DNA of 64,000 nt from Polytrichum commune (lineage: Eukaryota; Streptophyta; Polytrichopsida; Polytrichales; Polytrichaceae), in assembly GCA_950295325.1 (NCBI GenBank), contig OX485808.1, positions 15,890,527 to 15,954,526 of the forward strand, in the 5' to 3' direction. The position numbers and the translations under genes were made by a program. This document shows, piece by piece, positions 36,501-48,700 of this stretch (position 1 is its first letter; the number at the start of each line of letters is the position of its first letter). Below the pieces are notes generated by a model that worked only from the letters and a program-made list of their open reading frames with translations, made no database searches and was not told where the DNA came from.

Positions 36501-37458
36501 TGCACCAGAGAGCTCACAACCTTTTGGCCAACAAGCTAAAGCAGCTTTGATTAGTCTTGTGGAGGGTCGCCCACTTTTGATTCATGTGTACACTATTGAC
36601 CGATATGGGAGGTTAGTTGGAGACATCCACTGCAACAACATATTTATTCAGGTAAAATTCAGTCGATCTCATATTGAAGGTAGACTGCACCTGTGAGCTT
36701 TACATACATCTTCTGATCATCGAGTTTGTTAGGTGATTACACTCTGCTAAGACCCGATCTGGGATCATGAAAAGGGGGGATGTCAGTTGTAAAAAGTAGT
36801 GCTCAGCTGGTGCACAAGTTGGAAAGAATCCTGGGACGGTTATTTTTAAATATAAGTTGGGCAGCTAAATTCGTTGACAGAGTTTCACCTGCACAATGAC
36901 GTTGTTTGGTTCTGGTCGCACGATGATTGAAGTATACAGGTCTCCCCGAAGGAACTCACTCGTTGGGAATCTCCAAATTTGGAGCTAGAGTTCTTTATTC
37001 TGGACTTACTGGCTCATGAAACCTCACTTGTATCTTTTGTTGTAAATCGTCCAGGAGGCTCTTCTCAAAAAGGGATGCGCTTGGCATTACACGGACTATG
37101 ATAAACGTCCAACATTTGCACAGGTATGACCTCCTTTAGGCCTAAAGCCTTCTGCGGCTAGAAGATTCACTGAGCCTCCCCATCTTTCAATTTCAAGTTT
37201 CAAGACAGCAAGCGGTTTTATCTGCAGGCACAAAGAGGAATTTTCCAGGTTGTGGTGTGTTACTTAGCCGCAGAAGTGATGGAAGACGAATCTCCATAGT
37301 CAAGTATATTCAAGTAATTTTGTTGGCTTGGCGTGTGATTTCAGTGGGAGAAGGCTGCAAAGGCTGCCCGTGTCGGCTTATGGGCTGCGGATAACCCTGA
37401 AAAGCCCTGGGATTATCGGAAGAGACGAAGATCTACATCTCCAGGAGCAGGCTCATAA
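33519..37458 (+). CDS. CAN: Ca2+-dependent staphylococcal-nuclease-like protein (CAN family)
   Basis: Nine exons join in frame with GT-AG borders: 33519-33848, 34347-34402, 34727-34841, 35388-35513, 35831-36021, 36318-36380, 36492-36651, 37055-37123, 37345-37458 (407 residues). The family cleaves DNA/RNA with Ca2+ and, in Arabidopsis (CAN1/CAN2), sits at the plasma membrane through lipidation. Visible here: Gly2 for myristoylation ([12 protein letters not shown]) and Cys11-Cys12 for palmitoylation; a QYPG-repeat spacer at 26-79; the plant CAN N-domain (about 93-209, with [32 protein letters not shown]); then the SNase domain from about 215. SNase residues map as Asp21/Asp219 (ADGDT), Arg35/Arg292, Asp40/Asp297, Glu43/Glu300 (GIDAPES), Arg87/Arg334 (DRYGR), so the catalytic set is complete. 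Thr41 is Ala298. The exon ends are my reading, but phases and conserved sequence agree throughout. The QYPG spacer is not something I recall in flowering-plant CAN proteins. Confidence 0.95.
33596..33756 (+). repeat. 12-bp coding minisatellite (QYPG repeat)
   Basis: About thirteen imperfect 12-bp units (CAATATCCTGGG-type) lie within CAN exon 1 and encode QYPG tetrapeptides with a few variants ([17 protein letters not shown]). Because the unit length is a multiple of three, all frames on both strands stay open, which creates several shadow open frames here. Confidence 0.92.
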
Positions 37459-38845
37459 CCAGGTGCAGTTACGCTTGGCTGGAGGTATGATTACGCACCA
37501 ACTTCCGCTTTGGATGATGACAATTTAGGTGTTTTTTTTCTTGCATAAAAGGGTGAACTCAGATTGTCACTTCCATAGACTAATCTTAAACAATCAATTC
37601 AATGGACAAATGCATCTCATCTCTAGAGTTTAAAAGCGAAGCATGGAGAAATCTCACCAATACTGCTCTCTTGGTAAATTGTTGAAACGCCAGGACCACG
37701 AGTTGACACCAATTTTGTAATGCTTCCGTTGAAGACAGATCACAACGATGTAGGAACTTCACCACTAGTAGTGTAATATACTTCGCGGGGCACAACAAAA
37801 GCGAGTATTGGAGCACGCTCTTCCGTGCGACGTGGGGCAGCTCTTTCTCGCGGGAACTGGTGCCCCTACTAGGTGATCTCACCAGAACACAGTTGTTGCA
37901 ACGACAGTGATTCTCACAACACCGGGTTGCGGCGACCGACCCGTCTGCTCTAGAATCTGGGGTCCTTACAAAAGACCCCTCATCGATCAAAGGCCACACC
38001 TGCATTTGTGAATGACGGTGCGTGGAAGATCTGGAGCGATAATTTCCTGTCATCCACCTGGAGCAGCTCTGCAATATCGTGTTTGGGAAGCACCACCGGT
38101 ATTCCGCTAAGATAACGGACCGTTTTAATACGATGATGGGTATCACCCAATCACCAATACTTGAAGACATATTACATCTTTCTATTAAGAAGGGTGTCAC
38201 CCGGTCACCAACAATTAAGACACATTGGACCATGGGTATCACCCAGTCACCAATATTCAAGACACGGGGGTCGGCGACATTGCAGGACAGAGAAGCACGG
38301 GAAGGGAGGACTTCCAATAAGGCAGGACTTTCCTCGCCGTTCTCTTCACTCTAGTCTATCTCCTTCATAGACGCAAGTGTGCTTCCATCTCCATTCCGTA
38401 GGTTAATAAGCTTCGTTTCCGACCTCCCTAAAAGTCTTTTGAGTCCATAAAAAGATATGGATTTCTGTGCATGCTACTCAGTGAGAGATTGGATAATCCA
38501 TATCTGGCCTTTCATTCAGAAAGGCTTTTGACGATTCAACATCCTTGTTTCATGTTGTCATTGCTTTTGGGATCCATTTTCACAAAAGTGGCCATTTGAA
38601 ACTCTATTATCATCTGTTACCTACTAGTTTGGTTTGTGCCGGCACCTGTGCATATGAACCTCGTATCGGCAATCAACTTCGAAGCTTATGTTAAGTTGGT
38701 TTGAGCAAGTTTGAAGTGTGGTCCATGTCTTACTAAGCTATCAATAATGATAGCAGTCTTTCTAACTCAGATTAGTTTCACATTAAAGTATCAATAATGA
38801 TTAGCTATGATATATTGGTCAGGAAGACTGCTATCATTTTTTGAT
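37459..38845. other. convergent intergenic region, left part
   Basis: It starts with the probable CAN 3' UTR. The minus strand has a 243-codon open frame (37586-38317) without a recognised domain. Part of it is a short repeat (38136-38270) in which (G)GTATCACCCA(A/G)TCACCAA recurs three times, giving GDWVIP / GDRVTP peptides. I do not accept it as a gene without transcript evidence. The rest is anonymous. Confidence 0.4.
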
Positions 38846-38887
38846 TTTAGGGTTTAGGGTTTAGGGTTTAGGGTTTAGGGTTTACGG
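38846..38887 (+). repeat. interstitial telomere-type repeat
   Basis: Five perfect TTTAGGG units (38846-38880) are followed by a sixth with one change (TTTACGG). This is the Arabidopsis-type plant telomere sequence. Short internal tracts arise by telomerase-mediated break repair or old chromosome rearrangement, and can also act as telo-box-like promoter elements. Confidence 0.9.
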
Positions 38888-40730
38888 TTCATTGATTCTT
38901 GATATGCATGAACCAGAAGCAAATCAACGCACATGGCATCTCAAATAATGAAAAATTGTATCGAGTGCATTTAGCAATGGGACAACTGTGTTCGACCATG
39001 GTGCAAATTAGTGAAGACTTTTTCAGACGAAGCGAGTGTTTTGGAATATCACGTTGCTACTTATCCTTCGCGATTCTTGGTGCACAATCAGGTAACTTGT
39101 GTGCTATGAATTTCTTAATTATACGTAACGAAATGCAGTCAAGAACCTTTTAAAGCAATTAGTGGCGTTTTGACAAATACCGTTTGGGCAAGCCCCTGCA
39201 CTCATTGTGTAAGAGATCAAAATGCTCCGTGTCTGCCGAAAATCCATCATGAATGAAAGTAAGAATCAATGACATCGTATAAGAATTCTAATCTTGCACA
39301 GAGGAAAAGCAGTTGCTTTCGAGATAAGATTTACACAGGCAAAAATTGGGTCCCAGAATTCCTAGTATAGAGAGGTATACAATGCAATTGGTGACCCACC
39401 CTTGGCTCCAATTCCTGCAGCAGGATAGAAGAAGCGAACAGGATGGGCGGGTGGGTTTTTGTTTTTTTGAGCGGGGGAGGGGGGGGGGGGGGAGAGGGTT
39501 GGAAATGATCTACATTCCACAATAGAGTTGCCAACTAAAAGGCAACCATAGGAACGGGGTCTCTCTTCAATATTGAACTATCAACAAATACATTATTATT
39601 TGCAGCAGCCGTGAGCTAATCTCCTAGCTTCTAATAAGAATGAATACATACATGTCTCCATTCATGGTAAATGGTGTACAATTCGTCTCTGCGATTTGCT
39701 GGTACAGATACCAGCAGCTTTAAGGAGATCCGGCATCTGTGTGGTGCCCTGCACAATCACAACCTCGTGTCTGTTAGCAGATTCACTGTTTGGAGAGGAC
39801 AACGACAACTGTTGCGATGTGGAGACAACTGGAGTGCCATCACTTAGTGTTGATTGGAATTTTCTTTCACACTTTGTTGTGCATTACTAAAAGTGAAGAG
39901 CACATCCACGTCACAAAAGCAGGAAAGTATGCGGTGATTTCGAAATGCACAGAAGTGATCTTCTATGGTAGCATGTGATGGACTTGATACAGTCCGTGAA
40001 GGTAGCCAGTGACAAGAAGTTTACCTTCATCATGAAATTATGGGGATGCTCGTGACCTCATCAAAGGCTGGACTCCAATGCTGTGGTTGGCTCGTGTGTC
40101 CTCAATGCATGTGACTGTCAGGCTGGATGTTTTCGTGTAGGATCAGATATTTACTTGGTTTTTTATTTTTATGGCGCAGCACCAAAAAAGAAGCCCTGCA
40201 TAAGCAAGCCAGTGATTGAAACTTAGATTTCACACCGACCCTTCGTCCGCCTGTCCTAGAGAGAGACTTGAGATCTACCCCAGTCGAATACATGATGTGG
40301 CTTCTACATTAAGGTATGTGGGCCTCGAGCGGTCACTCTTCTTCAGAGGACACCTGTATTTGAGTGGTATATAGCATGGCTTGTAGTTGCGAATGGATGC
40401 CAAAAAAAATGTGTTATATGAGATTGAACTAGGTGCACAGTTTGTATTAACCATTGTAAGTTCAATAGTAAACACAATCGGGAAGGTCTATGTGATTGTT
40501 TAAAAAAAAAGAAAAGGGCGACTTATGACTTTTGCATCTCAATTCAACTCGGATCCTGAAATTTGAATTGACAATCTATGCGATTCACAAATACTAACCA
40601 ACGGTCAAAATGGTCTTCTGGAGTTAGACGTGCTCATAAGCGGCCACTACTTTAGCCTATGAGATGTAAAGACCTGTGCTGGGTTCATGAAAAGTGGAAT
40701 GCGGATGCAAAGGACTTCGTACCTTACTAT
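38888..40730. other. convergent intergenic region, right part
   Basis: No exon is supported. A G-tract lies at about 39474-39492. The last few hundred bases should hold the 3' UTR of the minus-strand receptor kinase ending at 40731. Confidence 0.4.
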
Positions 40731-43700
40731 TCAGGGGTCGTCCTCGAGTGCAGGATATCCAGGTGAAGCTTCGACATCCCGTAGGAGTTTCACAACCTGC
40801 AGCATGGTGGGCCGCTTCACGGGATCTTCAGCTGTGCACATGTTGGCCACGTGCAATACTTTGAGCATGTCAAGTTTCCATGGCCCGTCCGAAACAATGG
40901 GGTCAAGGACCTCCGAGTCGTTTCCGAGTCTGATCATTTGTCGCACCCATTGAACCAGATTGCCACCCTCAATGTCCTTGACGTCTGATCCTGTGGGTTC
41001 TTTCCCAGTGAGAAGCTCCAGTAAGATGACTCCATAGCTGTACACGTCCCCACGAGTTGTAGAGCGCCAGCTCTGACCATACTCGGGAGGAATGTATCCA
41101 CAGGTGCCGGCAAGGCTAGTGCTAACATGAGTCTCGTAAGCACTAATGATGCGTGCCAGGCCGAAATCTGCAACTCGAGGCTCAAAGTCTGCGTCCAGAA
41201 GAATGTTGCTCGCTTTTATGTCTCTGTGAATGATGTGAGGGATGAAGCCATGGTGAAGGAAGTTTAATCCTCTGGCAGAGCCCATGGCAATTTTAAAACG
41301 CTTGTTCCAGTCAAGGACTTCCACTGCATCAGCTCGGTTCCGAAGCCACAGGTCGAGACTTCCATTGACCATGTATTCGTATACGAGGAGCTTTTCTTCT
41401 CCGAAAGAGCAATAACCCAGCAGGGGCACCAAGTTTCGGTGCTTCACCTTTCCCAGGGTCTCCATCTCGGCAAGAAACTCGCGATTGCCTTGACTTCGCG
41501 CAGCTCCGAGCTTCTTAATGGCGACGACTCTTTTAGTGTCTGGCAAAACGGCTTTGTAAACTGTTCCAAAACCTCCGTCACCGATGATGTTCGTCTTGCA
41601 AAAGTTGTTAGTGGCTAGAAGTATGTCAGCTAGAGTGAGGCGTAACAAAGGTCGCTCAAACATAGCTATGTTGATACTGAGAGGCTCCCTTGACTTCGGC
41701 ATTGACATACACGCTCCAGCTTCGAGCACTTTCGTGAGTTTCATTCTCTCAAGATCCTTCGCCTTGGCTATGGCCTCCTGTTTGAGCATCCGCCATCGAA
41801 GGAACACAAATAATACGCTAAGAAACGCAATCGTAATGCCAATTGTCAAACCCAGGATTGCTCCTGTGCTCAGTAAGCTTGGGGGCGTAAGCACTTCTAC
41901 TTCAGCAGGGCATCTCGATGCCAGAAACTCTCCACAGAGCTTTGAATTGCCGATAAATGATGAGGCGGTGAAGTTTTGGCAGCTGCCAGACTGAGGGATG
42001 GCCCCTCCAATAGCATTGTATGACATATTCACAAATTTGAGTTCTCTCATTTCACAGAGATGCGAAGGGAATAATCCACTCAAACGGTTGTTTGAAAGGT
42101 CCAAGTAGCTCAACTGTGAAAGGTCCGTGATCGCGCTGGGGATCGCACCAGAAAATCCATTCTTCCCCAGATCAAGAATAGATAAGCCGGTAAGGTTTCC
42201 GATGGTATCTGGTATAGTTCCCGACAGGCTATTGTAACCCAAGTTCAGAGACTGCGCCTGATGCCATACTGTGCTCTCTGAAAGCAGCCCAGCAATTCCA
42301 CCAATGAAATGGTTGTTGGCGAGGTTTAACCCCACGATAGATACAAGATTTGCTAACGACGCTGGTATGTTGCCACTCAGCTGATTGTTGCTCACATCCA
42401 AATGAGAAAGTCCTGTCAAGTTACCAAGAGTGGCGGGTATCGACCCAGAGAGCATGTTCCCTGTCACATTCAGCTTTGCCAAGCTTGCAATATCACCTAG
42501 CTCGTCAGGAATTCGTCCTGTGAGGTTGTTGTAGGCCACATTTAGGCCCTGAAGTTTCCGAGACTCGCCAAGCTGAGATGGGATAGACCCTATAAGAGAG
42601 TTGTTAGAGAGGTCAAGTGTGGTGAGGTTTGTGAGTCTTGCTAGCTCTGCAGGTATGGCGCCTGTAAATTGGTTACCTGCTAGTAGTAGCTCTACAAGGA
42701 CTGAGCATTGACCAACCTCAGGAGGAATGCTCCCATTCAAATTGTTCCATGAGAGATCCAACATCCCATGATGTTGCAGGAAGCTGGATGTGGGAATCGC
42801 AATCACCTGGACACAGTAGCAAGAGAAGACGTAATTAATCAACACTCTGCACGTCCTATCACGCCTCGAGAATGGGTACGAAGTTCGCTCTTCCATGCAG
42901 GAGCATCGACCTCGGGAACAACTACAGCAAGTTAGGCCATCATGGTGGATATCTATCATCAAGTGCAAGCTTCCAAAAACTGATCAATGCCACATGAACA
43001 GAGGCCGACATCATAGAAATTCGAGTAGTGCAGTACCTGGAAATCGTTGCATAACTCACTGGGGATACTCCCTGTGAGCTGGTTGTGAGACAGAAGAAGG
43101 TAGTCAAGGTTGACAAGCTTGCCGATCTGATGTGGAATACTGCCCGTCAGAGCATTATTTCCCAAATTGAGGGTTGTGAGCCGCACGCAATTACAAATCT
43201 CCACAGGAATCGTCCCACTGAATTTATTACTTTGGGCTGATAAGACAGCCAAATTGAGCAACTGTCCAAGTTGCAGAGGAAGAGGCCCCTCAAATTCGTT
43301 GTTGTCAAGAACCAAGTACTGAAGGGTTGAGAGTTTCCCAACCAATGGAGACAATGTCCCAGTGAGATTGTTGGTATCCAACTGGATCTCAAGCAGCGTC
43401 TTGGAATTCCAAAGCTCATCCGGGATACTCCCAGAAAAAGAATTTGTCCCGAGAGAAACTATCATTAGATTAGGAAGGTCGGCAAGGTAAGAAGGTACTA
43501 ATCCGAACAGCCGATTCGAAGTCAAATCAATCTCAGATAATTTTGTACAAGCTTGAAACGTGTCAGAAATATTTCCAGTGAGATTGTTCATATTCAGGGT
43601 TATAGTATCTAACAGAGGAGCGTTGCACAGCTCTTTAGGGATAGGCCCTGACAACAGGTTGTTGCCTATAGCGAGATGCGTCAGCTTAGGGCAATTTCCA

Positions 43701-45321
43701 AGCTGAGGGGGGATAGTGCTGCTGAACCGGTTGGTCCCGAGAAGAAGACTGGAAATATTCTTCCAGTTGCCAAACCAGGGTGGAACGGGGCCAGACAGCA
43801 AGTTTCCTTCCACTGAAAAGGAGATGACATTCTCAAGAACAGAGAGCTCGTTAGGGATGGGACCACTTAGAGCGTTGAAAGCGAGATCAATGATCTGCAA
43901 AATAAAGAAAACACCTTCATTACCCACAAACCATGTTGCGTCCTCGTTATGGTGGTAACTTTGACGGACAACATGGAACCATAAAACAACATAAGTATAT
44001 TGAGCAGAGGCTCCGAGCACTGGTTTGCAACAGAATATCAGCACAACTTCGGTAGATGTACAGTAGTGTAGTGTACTACTGTTCACATTTCATCAAACAG
44101 ATGCATAACATTGACAATGAACGAATTTTACTGTGAAGCGTAGAGCACTGAATCATATTTTACCTGTAAGCTTCGGCATTGACCAAGAGAAGCAGGTATG
44201 GAACCATTCAGCCCTGTGCTGGGCAAGTTCAGAGTCAGCAGATTCTTCAAACTTCCAATGGATTCGGGTATGGAACCAGAGAACGAGTTCCCCCCGAGAT
44301 CAAGTTTTTCCAAATTGGTCAGAAGAGAAATTTCTGCAGGTATGGGACCCGTGAGGTGGCTGTTGCCGAGGTAGAGACTTCGAAGATTGACCAAATTACC
44401 AATTTCTTTTGGAAGGCTTCCTGAAAGGGCATTCGCCCCAAGATCAAGCTCTACTAAAGGTTGCATCGTCCAGATTTGCGACGGAATGGTGCCTGTGAGA
44501 GAGTTATTACTGAAATCTATATAAGTCAAGTTCTGAAGGACGGCCAACAACGGAGAGATGAAGCCGGAGAAGAAGTTTCCACTAACATCGACATGCTCTA
44601 CCTTAGATAATGCGGATATGGCAGGAATGTCACCATTAAGAGCATTGCTACTAAGATCTAAGTAGTGCAGGTTTACAAGATCGGCAAGCTGCGGAGGGAC
44701 TACACTTATAAATGAGTTAGTACTGAGGTCGAGGTACTGAAGCTCACCTAAACGCCCTATTTGAGGAGGAATAGAACCGGAGAAAGAGTTGGTGGTTAGG
44801 TTCAAAACCTGAAGATTCTTCAGGTTCTCCACATCAGACGGAAGAGTACCAGAAAATGCATTGTAGCTCAGATCAAGAAACTGCAAATTAGCGAGTCTAA
44901 AGAGAGAGAGGGGCAGGGTACCACTTAGGTTATCGTTAGTGTTCAGATCCAGGTGTATCAAATTGGTAAGGCTCCCAATCTGTATAGGGATGCTACCCGT
45001 GAGCTGGTTCGAGCTCAAGTCCAAATGCTGGAGAGTAGATATGGTGAAAAGCTGCGGAGATAATGTACCAGAGAGGCCTAAAGATGAAAGAGAGACTGCT
45101 ATCACTTCATTATTCGTGCTGCATTGTACACCTGACCATTTACAGGGAGTGAGATCGGAACTCACCCAATCGGGTAAGGGATCGGATTTGTCTGGATAAG
45201 TGAGCTGTTTCTTGAACGCTGATAGAGCAGCCATGTCTGTGGTAACACCATTCACACTCCAATGTCTACATGACGAGAGAAGCAAAAGTGTCAAAACTGC
45301 TGAAGCAATAGAAGAGTCCAT
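40731..45321 (-). CDS. EMS1: LRR receptor-like kinase, EMS1/EXS/MSP1 type
   Basis: Three exons, 45321-44164, 43894-43037 and 42806-40731, join in phase 0 with GT-AG borders (1363 residues). EMS1 receptors bind small secreted TPD1-type peptides and act at the plasma membrane; in flowering plants they specify anther tapetum, and their kinase domain can feed into brassinosteroid-type signalling. Visible: signal peptide (MDSSIASAVLTLLLLSS); LRR N-terminal cap with CKWSGVQC; about 35 LRRs of ~24 residues; an EMS1-like non-LRR segment with DFQ-VIAIPTSSFLQHHG at about 670-687; transmembrane helix about 986-1008; the EMS1-typical juxtamembrane stretch SREPLSINIAMFERPLL; kinase with glycine loop GDGGFG 1081-1086, Lys1103, HRD 1199-1201, DFG 1219-1221, PPE 1245-1247. 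All catalytic residues are intact (RD kinase). It is about 170 residues longer than Arabidopsis EMS1 (1192), all in the ectodomain. An in-frame ATG at 45486 would add 55 residues without a signal sequence, so 45321 is preferred. It converges with CAN. Confidence 0.95.
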
Positions 45322-47644
45322 AGCTTGTCTTGGATAGCAATGCCCGAAAAGCTGAGTATTTAGTGAAGCAACTCGACTAATGATTGCAGTGCCCAAGGGA
45401 ATGTGTCGTTCTGAAAGACGCTGTCCATTTCTGCAGCAATTGTCAAACCACGAGCATACTTGAGAACGAATACATTCAATGAGCACACAGACTCAAATGA
45501 GATCGCACGCTTTCCTGAGCGGAGCACAAGCTTCTCTAATCGCCAAGCAGAAATTTCAGCAGAATTACTCGATCAGTGCAATAACACCCTCCATTACTAC
45601 AACAACTACACAGCTCAAGAGAGCTGGTCAATATGTTGGTCCCTCCATTGCAAGCACTGAACTACGAAAGTAAAGGGATGGAGATTCTCAGAGGAGGAGA
45701 GAGGTGCAAAGAAGTCACTATTTCAAAACGATGACCACGAAGAACGTTGACATTCAGCTCTAGTTTAGCTTCACGCCTTTGTTCTTCTTAAAGGAGCTGG
45801 AAAGCTTTCAAAGCATATAAACGCGTGAGTCTTTTGTTTTGGTACATACTTCAGCACCTCGGGAACTCGAAGTCTCGCAAAGCCAAGGCATGGAGGTAGA
45901 ACACGCTCTTTGCGATGATCAAGAACTCTCTCTCCCTTGCACACACATTTTTTTGCTTCTTGTTTGCGTTTCAGCTCGGCATAACTGTACCTCTTCGATC
46001 TAATTTACCTTTTTTTCATAACCGGATGATTCAAATCTAGGAAATCACAGAAAAAGGAAAATATGATGAGGTCTATCACTCACCAGGTTTCAAATGCTCT
46101 ACGCAGGTGTATCTCTCCGTTGTCTGATTGCGGTAGATTTGGGCCTTAACTCCCAAATAGTCCTTGACGAACAAAAAATGGACCTCGATACCTTATCTCC
46201 AGGTCACATACTCCGTGGTCGCGGAGGATTAGACTTCGATGTCTTGTCTCGTAAGTCGCGGAGCTTGAGTTTCGTCCAAGTTGAATTGGTTCTAAAGGAC
46301 TCTCATTATATGAAGCAATCCCACTCAATGTAGGATACAGTTTTTGTCGTTTGAAACGACGGATTAAGGCACTTGAAGAAATCAGTGAGGAAAAAGACCA
46401 AACAATACACCAAAAAAAACACTGCAGTGTAGGACTCGGGGGCTCAAACGAGCTGATACGTAGACCTTATCTTTTGTAGATGGAAACCAGAGATGGAACT
46501 TCGCTGCATGTAATAAGACCACGTCTCCGTGGGAGTGACGCTTAACGTGGGAACATTTGACCCGAAACAACTGTTCGACTGGATGAAACGGTAACTCCAA
46601 GGTCTTCACAACTTTCCTACGAAGAAATGCTGTAAGGTGGGAGGGAAAAGAAGAGTAGGAAATATACGAAGGTAGCTCCTAGGAAATGAAGAGAGAGTCG
46701 AGAGGAGGTAACTAGAGAACGACCGTGAGCACCGGAATGGCGTCACTGTTAGTCACAGAAGTTGAGCAACGTCCAAAGAAACTTCCCGAGAGTTGTATCG
46801 TGCAGGATAATTCATAATGCGCCTGATCCTGATTCTGGACACAGCAGGCCAGGAGGACCTTGTGAAGGTCCAGCTTCGGTCGGAGTGCCAACGTTGCTCC
46901 ACAAGAAGCCAGAAGCAAGGAATCCGAGCTCTGTTGTTTGCACGTGAGGTTGGATTTCTCTGGACCTTCATCAGCATTCGAGGTATTATAAGGAAGGGGA
47001 GCAGGAAATACAATTCATGAAGCGAAAGCGAAAGTCGAAGTTGAAATCTGCAGGGAAGAAGGTGGCGATGCACATGCAGCTTCTGGCAAGCCCACGCTCG
47101 AGCGGGTCCCACAACTAGTCTCTCTGCTTGCCCCGTGATCATGTCAGAGGCGCCGCAGGCACGCAGGCCACGAATCGAGAGTCCTCGATCTCGCTCTCTC
47201 CTGTTTCCATCTCCCTTCCTAGCTCTAAGCTTAATCTTTCTCGCGCGAACCTGCTGCCCCGGCGCCCCTGTCAGCACAGATCTCAAGGAAAACTGCAGGA
47301 ATGAACGCAGCAGCCTGGTTCTACCCGGGTCCGTACCCTGGAAGGCAAAAAAACAAAAAAACAAATCAAAAAACAAAAAAAATTGCACATAAACTGAACA
47401 AACTTGAACCTCACGAAATCCCTTAAGAATGTAAGTATTTGGACCTTGTTGTCATTTGGCTGCTACTTAAGATTCCCCCTTCCTCATCTTCGTTCTCTAC
47501 TCGAACAATTTACACGAAGTAGAAGCGGCGAAGAACACTCACAGCGTAAAAGGACTCCACAGTGACTCCACAGGAAGAAGTGAACACGTCGACGATGCGA
47601 AATATAGGCCTGCTAATTGCTTATAGCTTAATTTAGCCGTTAAT
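45322..47644 (-). promoter_or_regulatory. upstream region of the EMS1-type kinase
   Basis: This should contain the 5' UTR and promoter of the minus-strand receptor kinase. A GC-richer patch lies at about 46800-47340. A 211-codon minus-strand open frame there (46753-47388) has arginine-rich, low-similarity content, is overlapped by frames on the other strand, and is not accepted as a gene. An A-rich run (about 47345-47390) precedes the tandem array. No core promoter element was fixed. Confidence 0.35.
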
Positions 47645-48700
47645 CGATCTCCGCAGCTAATCTCCGAAGCTTGTCAATAACAAGAAACTGTTCCAGCAGA
47701 CACAAGCGAAGCTGTTTAGACGTACCAGGGGCGCTCTGTAGTGCATGCCGCCTCACACCGGCGACAGAGGGAGCTGGTAAACGCTGTACGTTCGCGAGTT
47801 TTATGTAGGTATTAGAGTCAAAGCTGCAATGTACCAGAATTACATCCGATTCAGATACAGTAATTAAGCTGTATAATGCCACGTACATACTGTAAGTGCT
47901 CATAAAATTGCCGCTAAACTCCGCAACGAGTCTCTGAATCTCGTAGGTGAAAAGAATCTACTGTACTTCAACAGCCACAAGCAGGAGCTTGTTAGACGTA
48001 CCAGAGCACTATCGGCAGTGCATGCCGCCTCATACCGGCAAGAGGAAGGTTAAAAACTGTATGCTCCCAAGTATTTTGTATATGTATAAAAGTCACAGCT
48101 GCAAGATGCCGGAAATACATCCACTCATGCATAATCTACAATCACGTACAGGCTCCAAAAATGCTCATAATAAATAAGCGGTAATTTTTTCTGCGCAGCT
48201 AATCTCCATTTCAAAGCTCGTATTCAACAGGAATTTCTTCCAACAGACACAGAGCCAAGCTTGCTTATAGACGTTCCAGAGATTTGTAAGTCGTGTATTG
48301 CGCTTCAAACCGGCGTTTTGTATGTAAACGAGTCACAGCTGCAACGTACTCGAAATACATCCCCTGCACAGACAATAAGTTAGTGCGTAGACCACGTCCA
48401 AGCTCCGAAATGCTCAATAAGTGGCCGCTAATTAATCTGCGCAACTAATCTCCAATTATCAACAGGAATCTCTTCCAACAGACACAGAGCAAAGCTTGCT
48501 TACAGACGTACCAGAGCTCTGTAAGTAGACTAAGTGCATGCCTCTTCACACCGGGCAACAGAGGCAGGAGGTATAGAAGGGTTAGAAAACCTGTACGCTC
48601 CTGAGAGTTAATGTTAAGTATACGAAGAGTCAAAGGTGCGGGAGGCAATGTACCGGAAATACATCTACTGCTGCAGATATTGTAAGTGCGTGTGTGTGTG
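47645..48700. repeat. four-copy diverged tandem array (~240-285 bp)
   Basis: Copies begin near 47645, 47925, 48190 and 48435, each with CGCAGCTAATCTCC-like starts, then CAGACACA...AAGCTTG, AGACGTACCAGAG, GTGCATGCC..CACACCGG, GAGTCACAGCTGCAA and GGAAATACATCC. The copies are clearly diverged with indels, so the array is old. It lies about 2.3-3.4 kb upstream of the EMS1-type start codon. Confidence 0.85.

Noticed and set aside
45322-45486. N-terminal extension of the receptor kinase to an upstream in-frame ATG
   Set aside because: The added residues lack a signal peptide, while MDSSIASAVLTLLLLSS at 45321 begins a typical one.
46753-47388. 211-codon minus-strand frame upstream of the EMS1-type gene
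   Set aside because: Arginine-rich, no domain, overlapped by opposite-strand frames, and located where the kinase 5' UTR or promoter should be.
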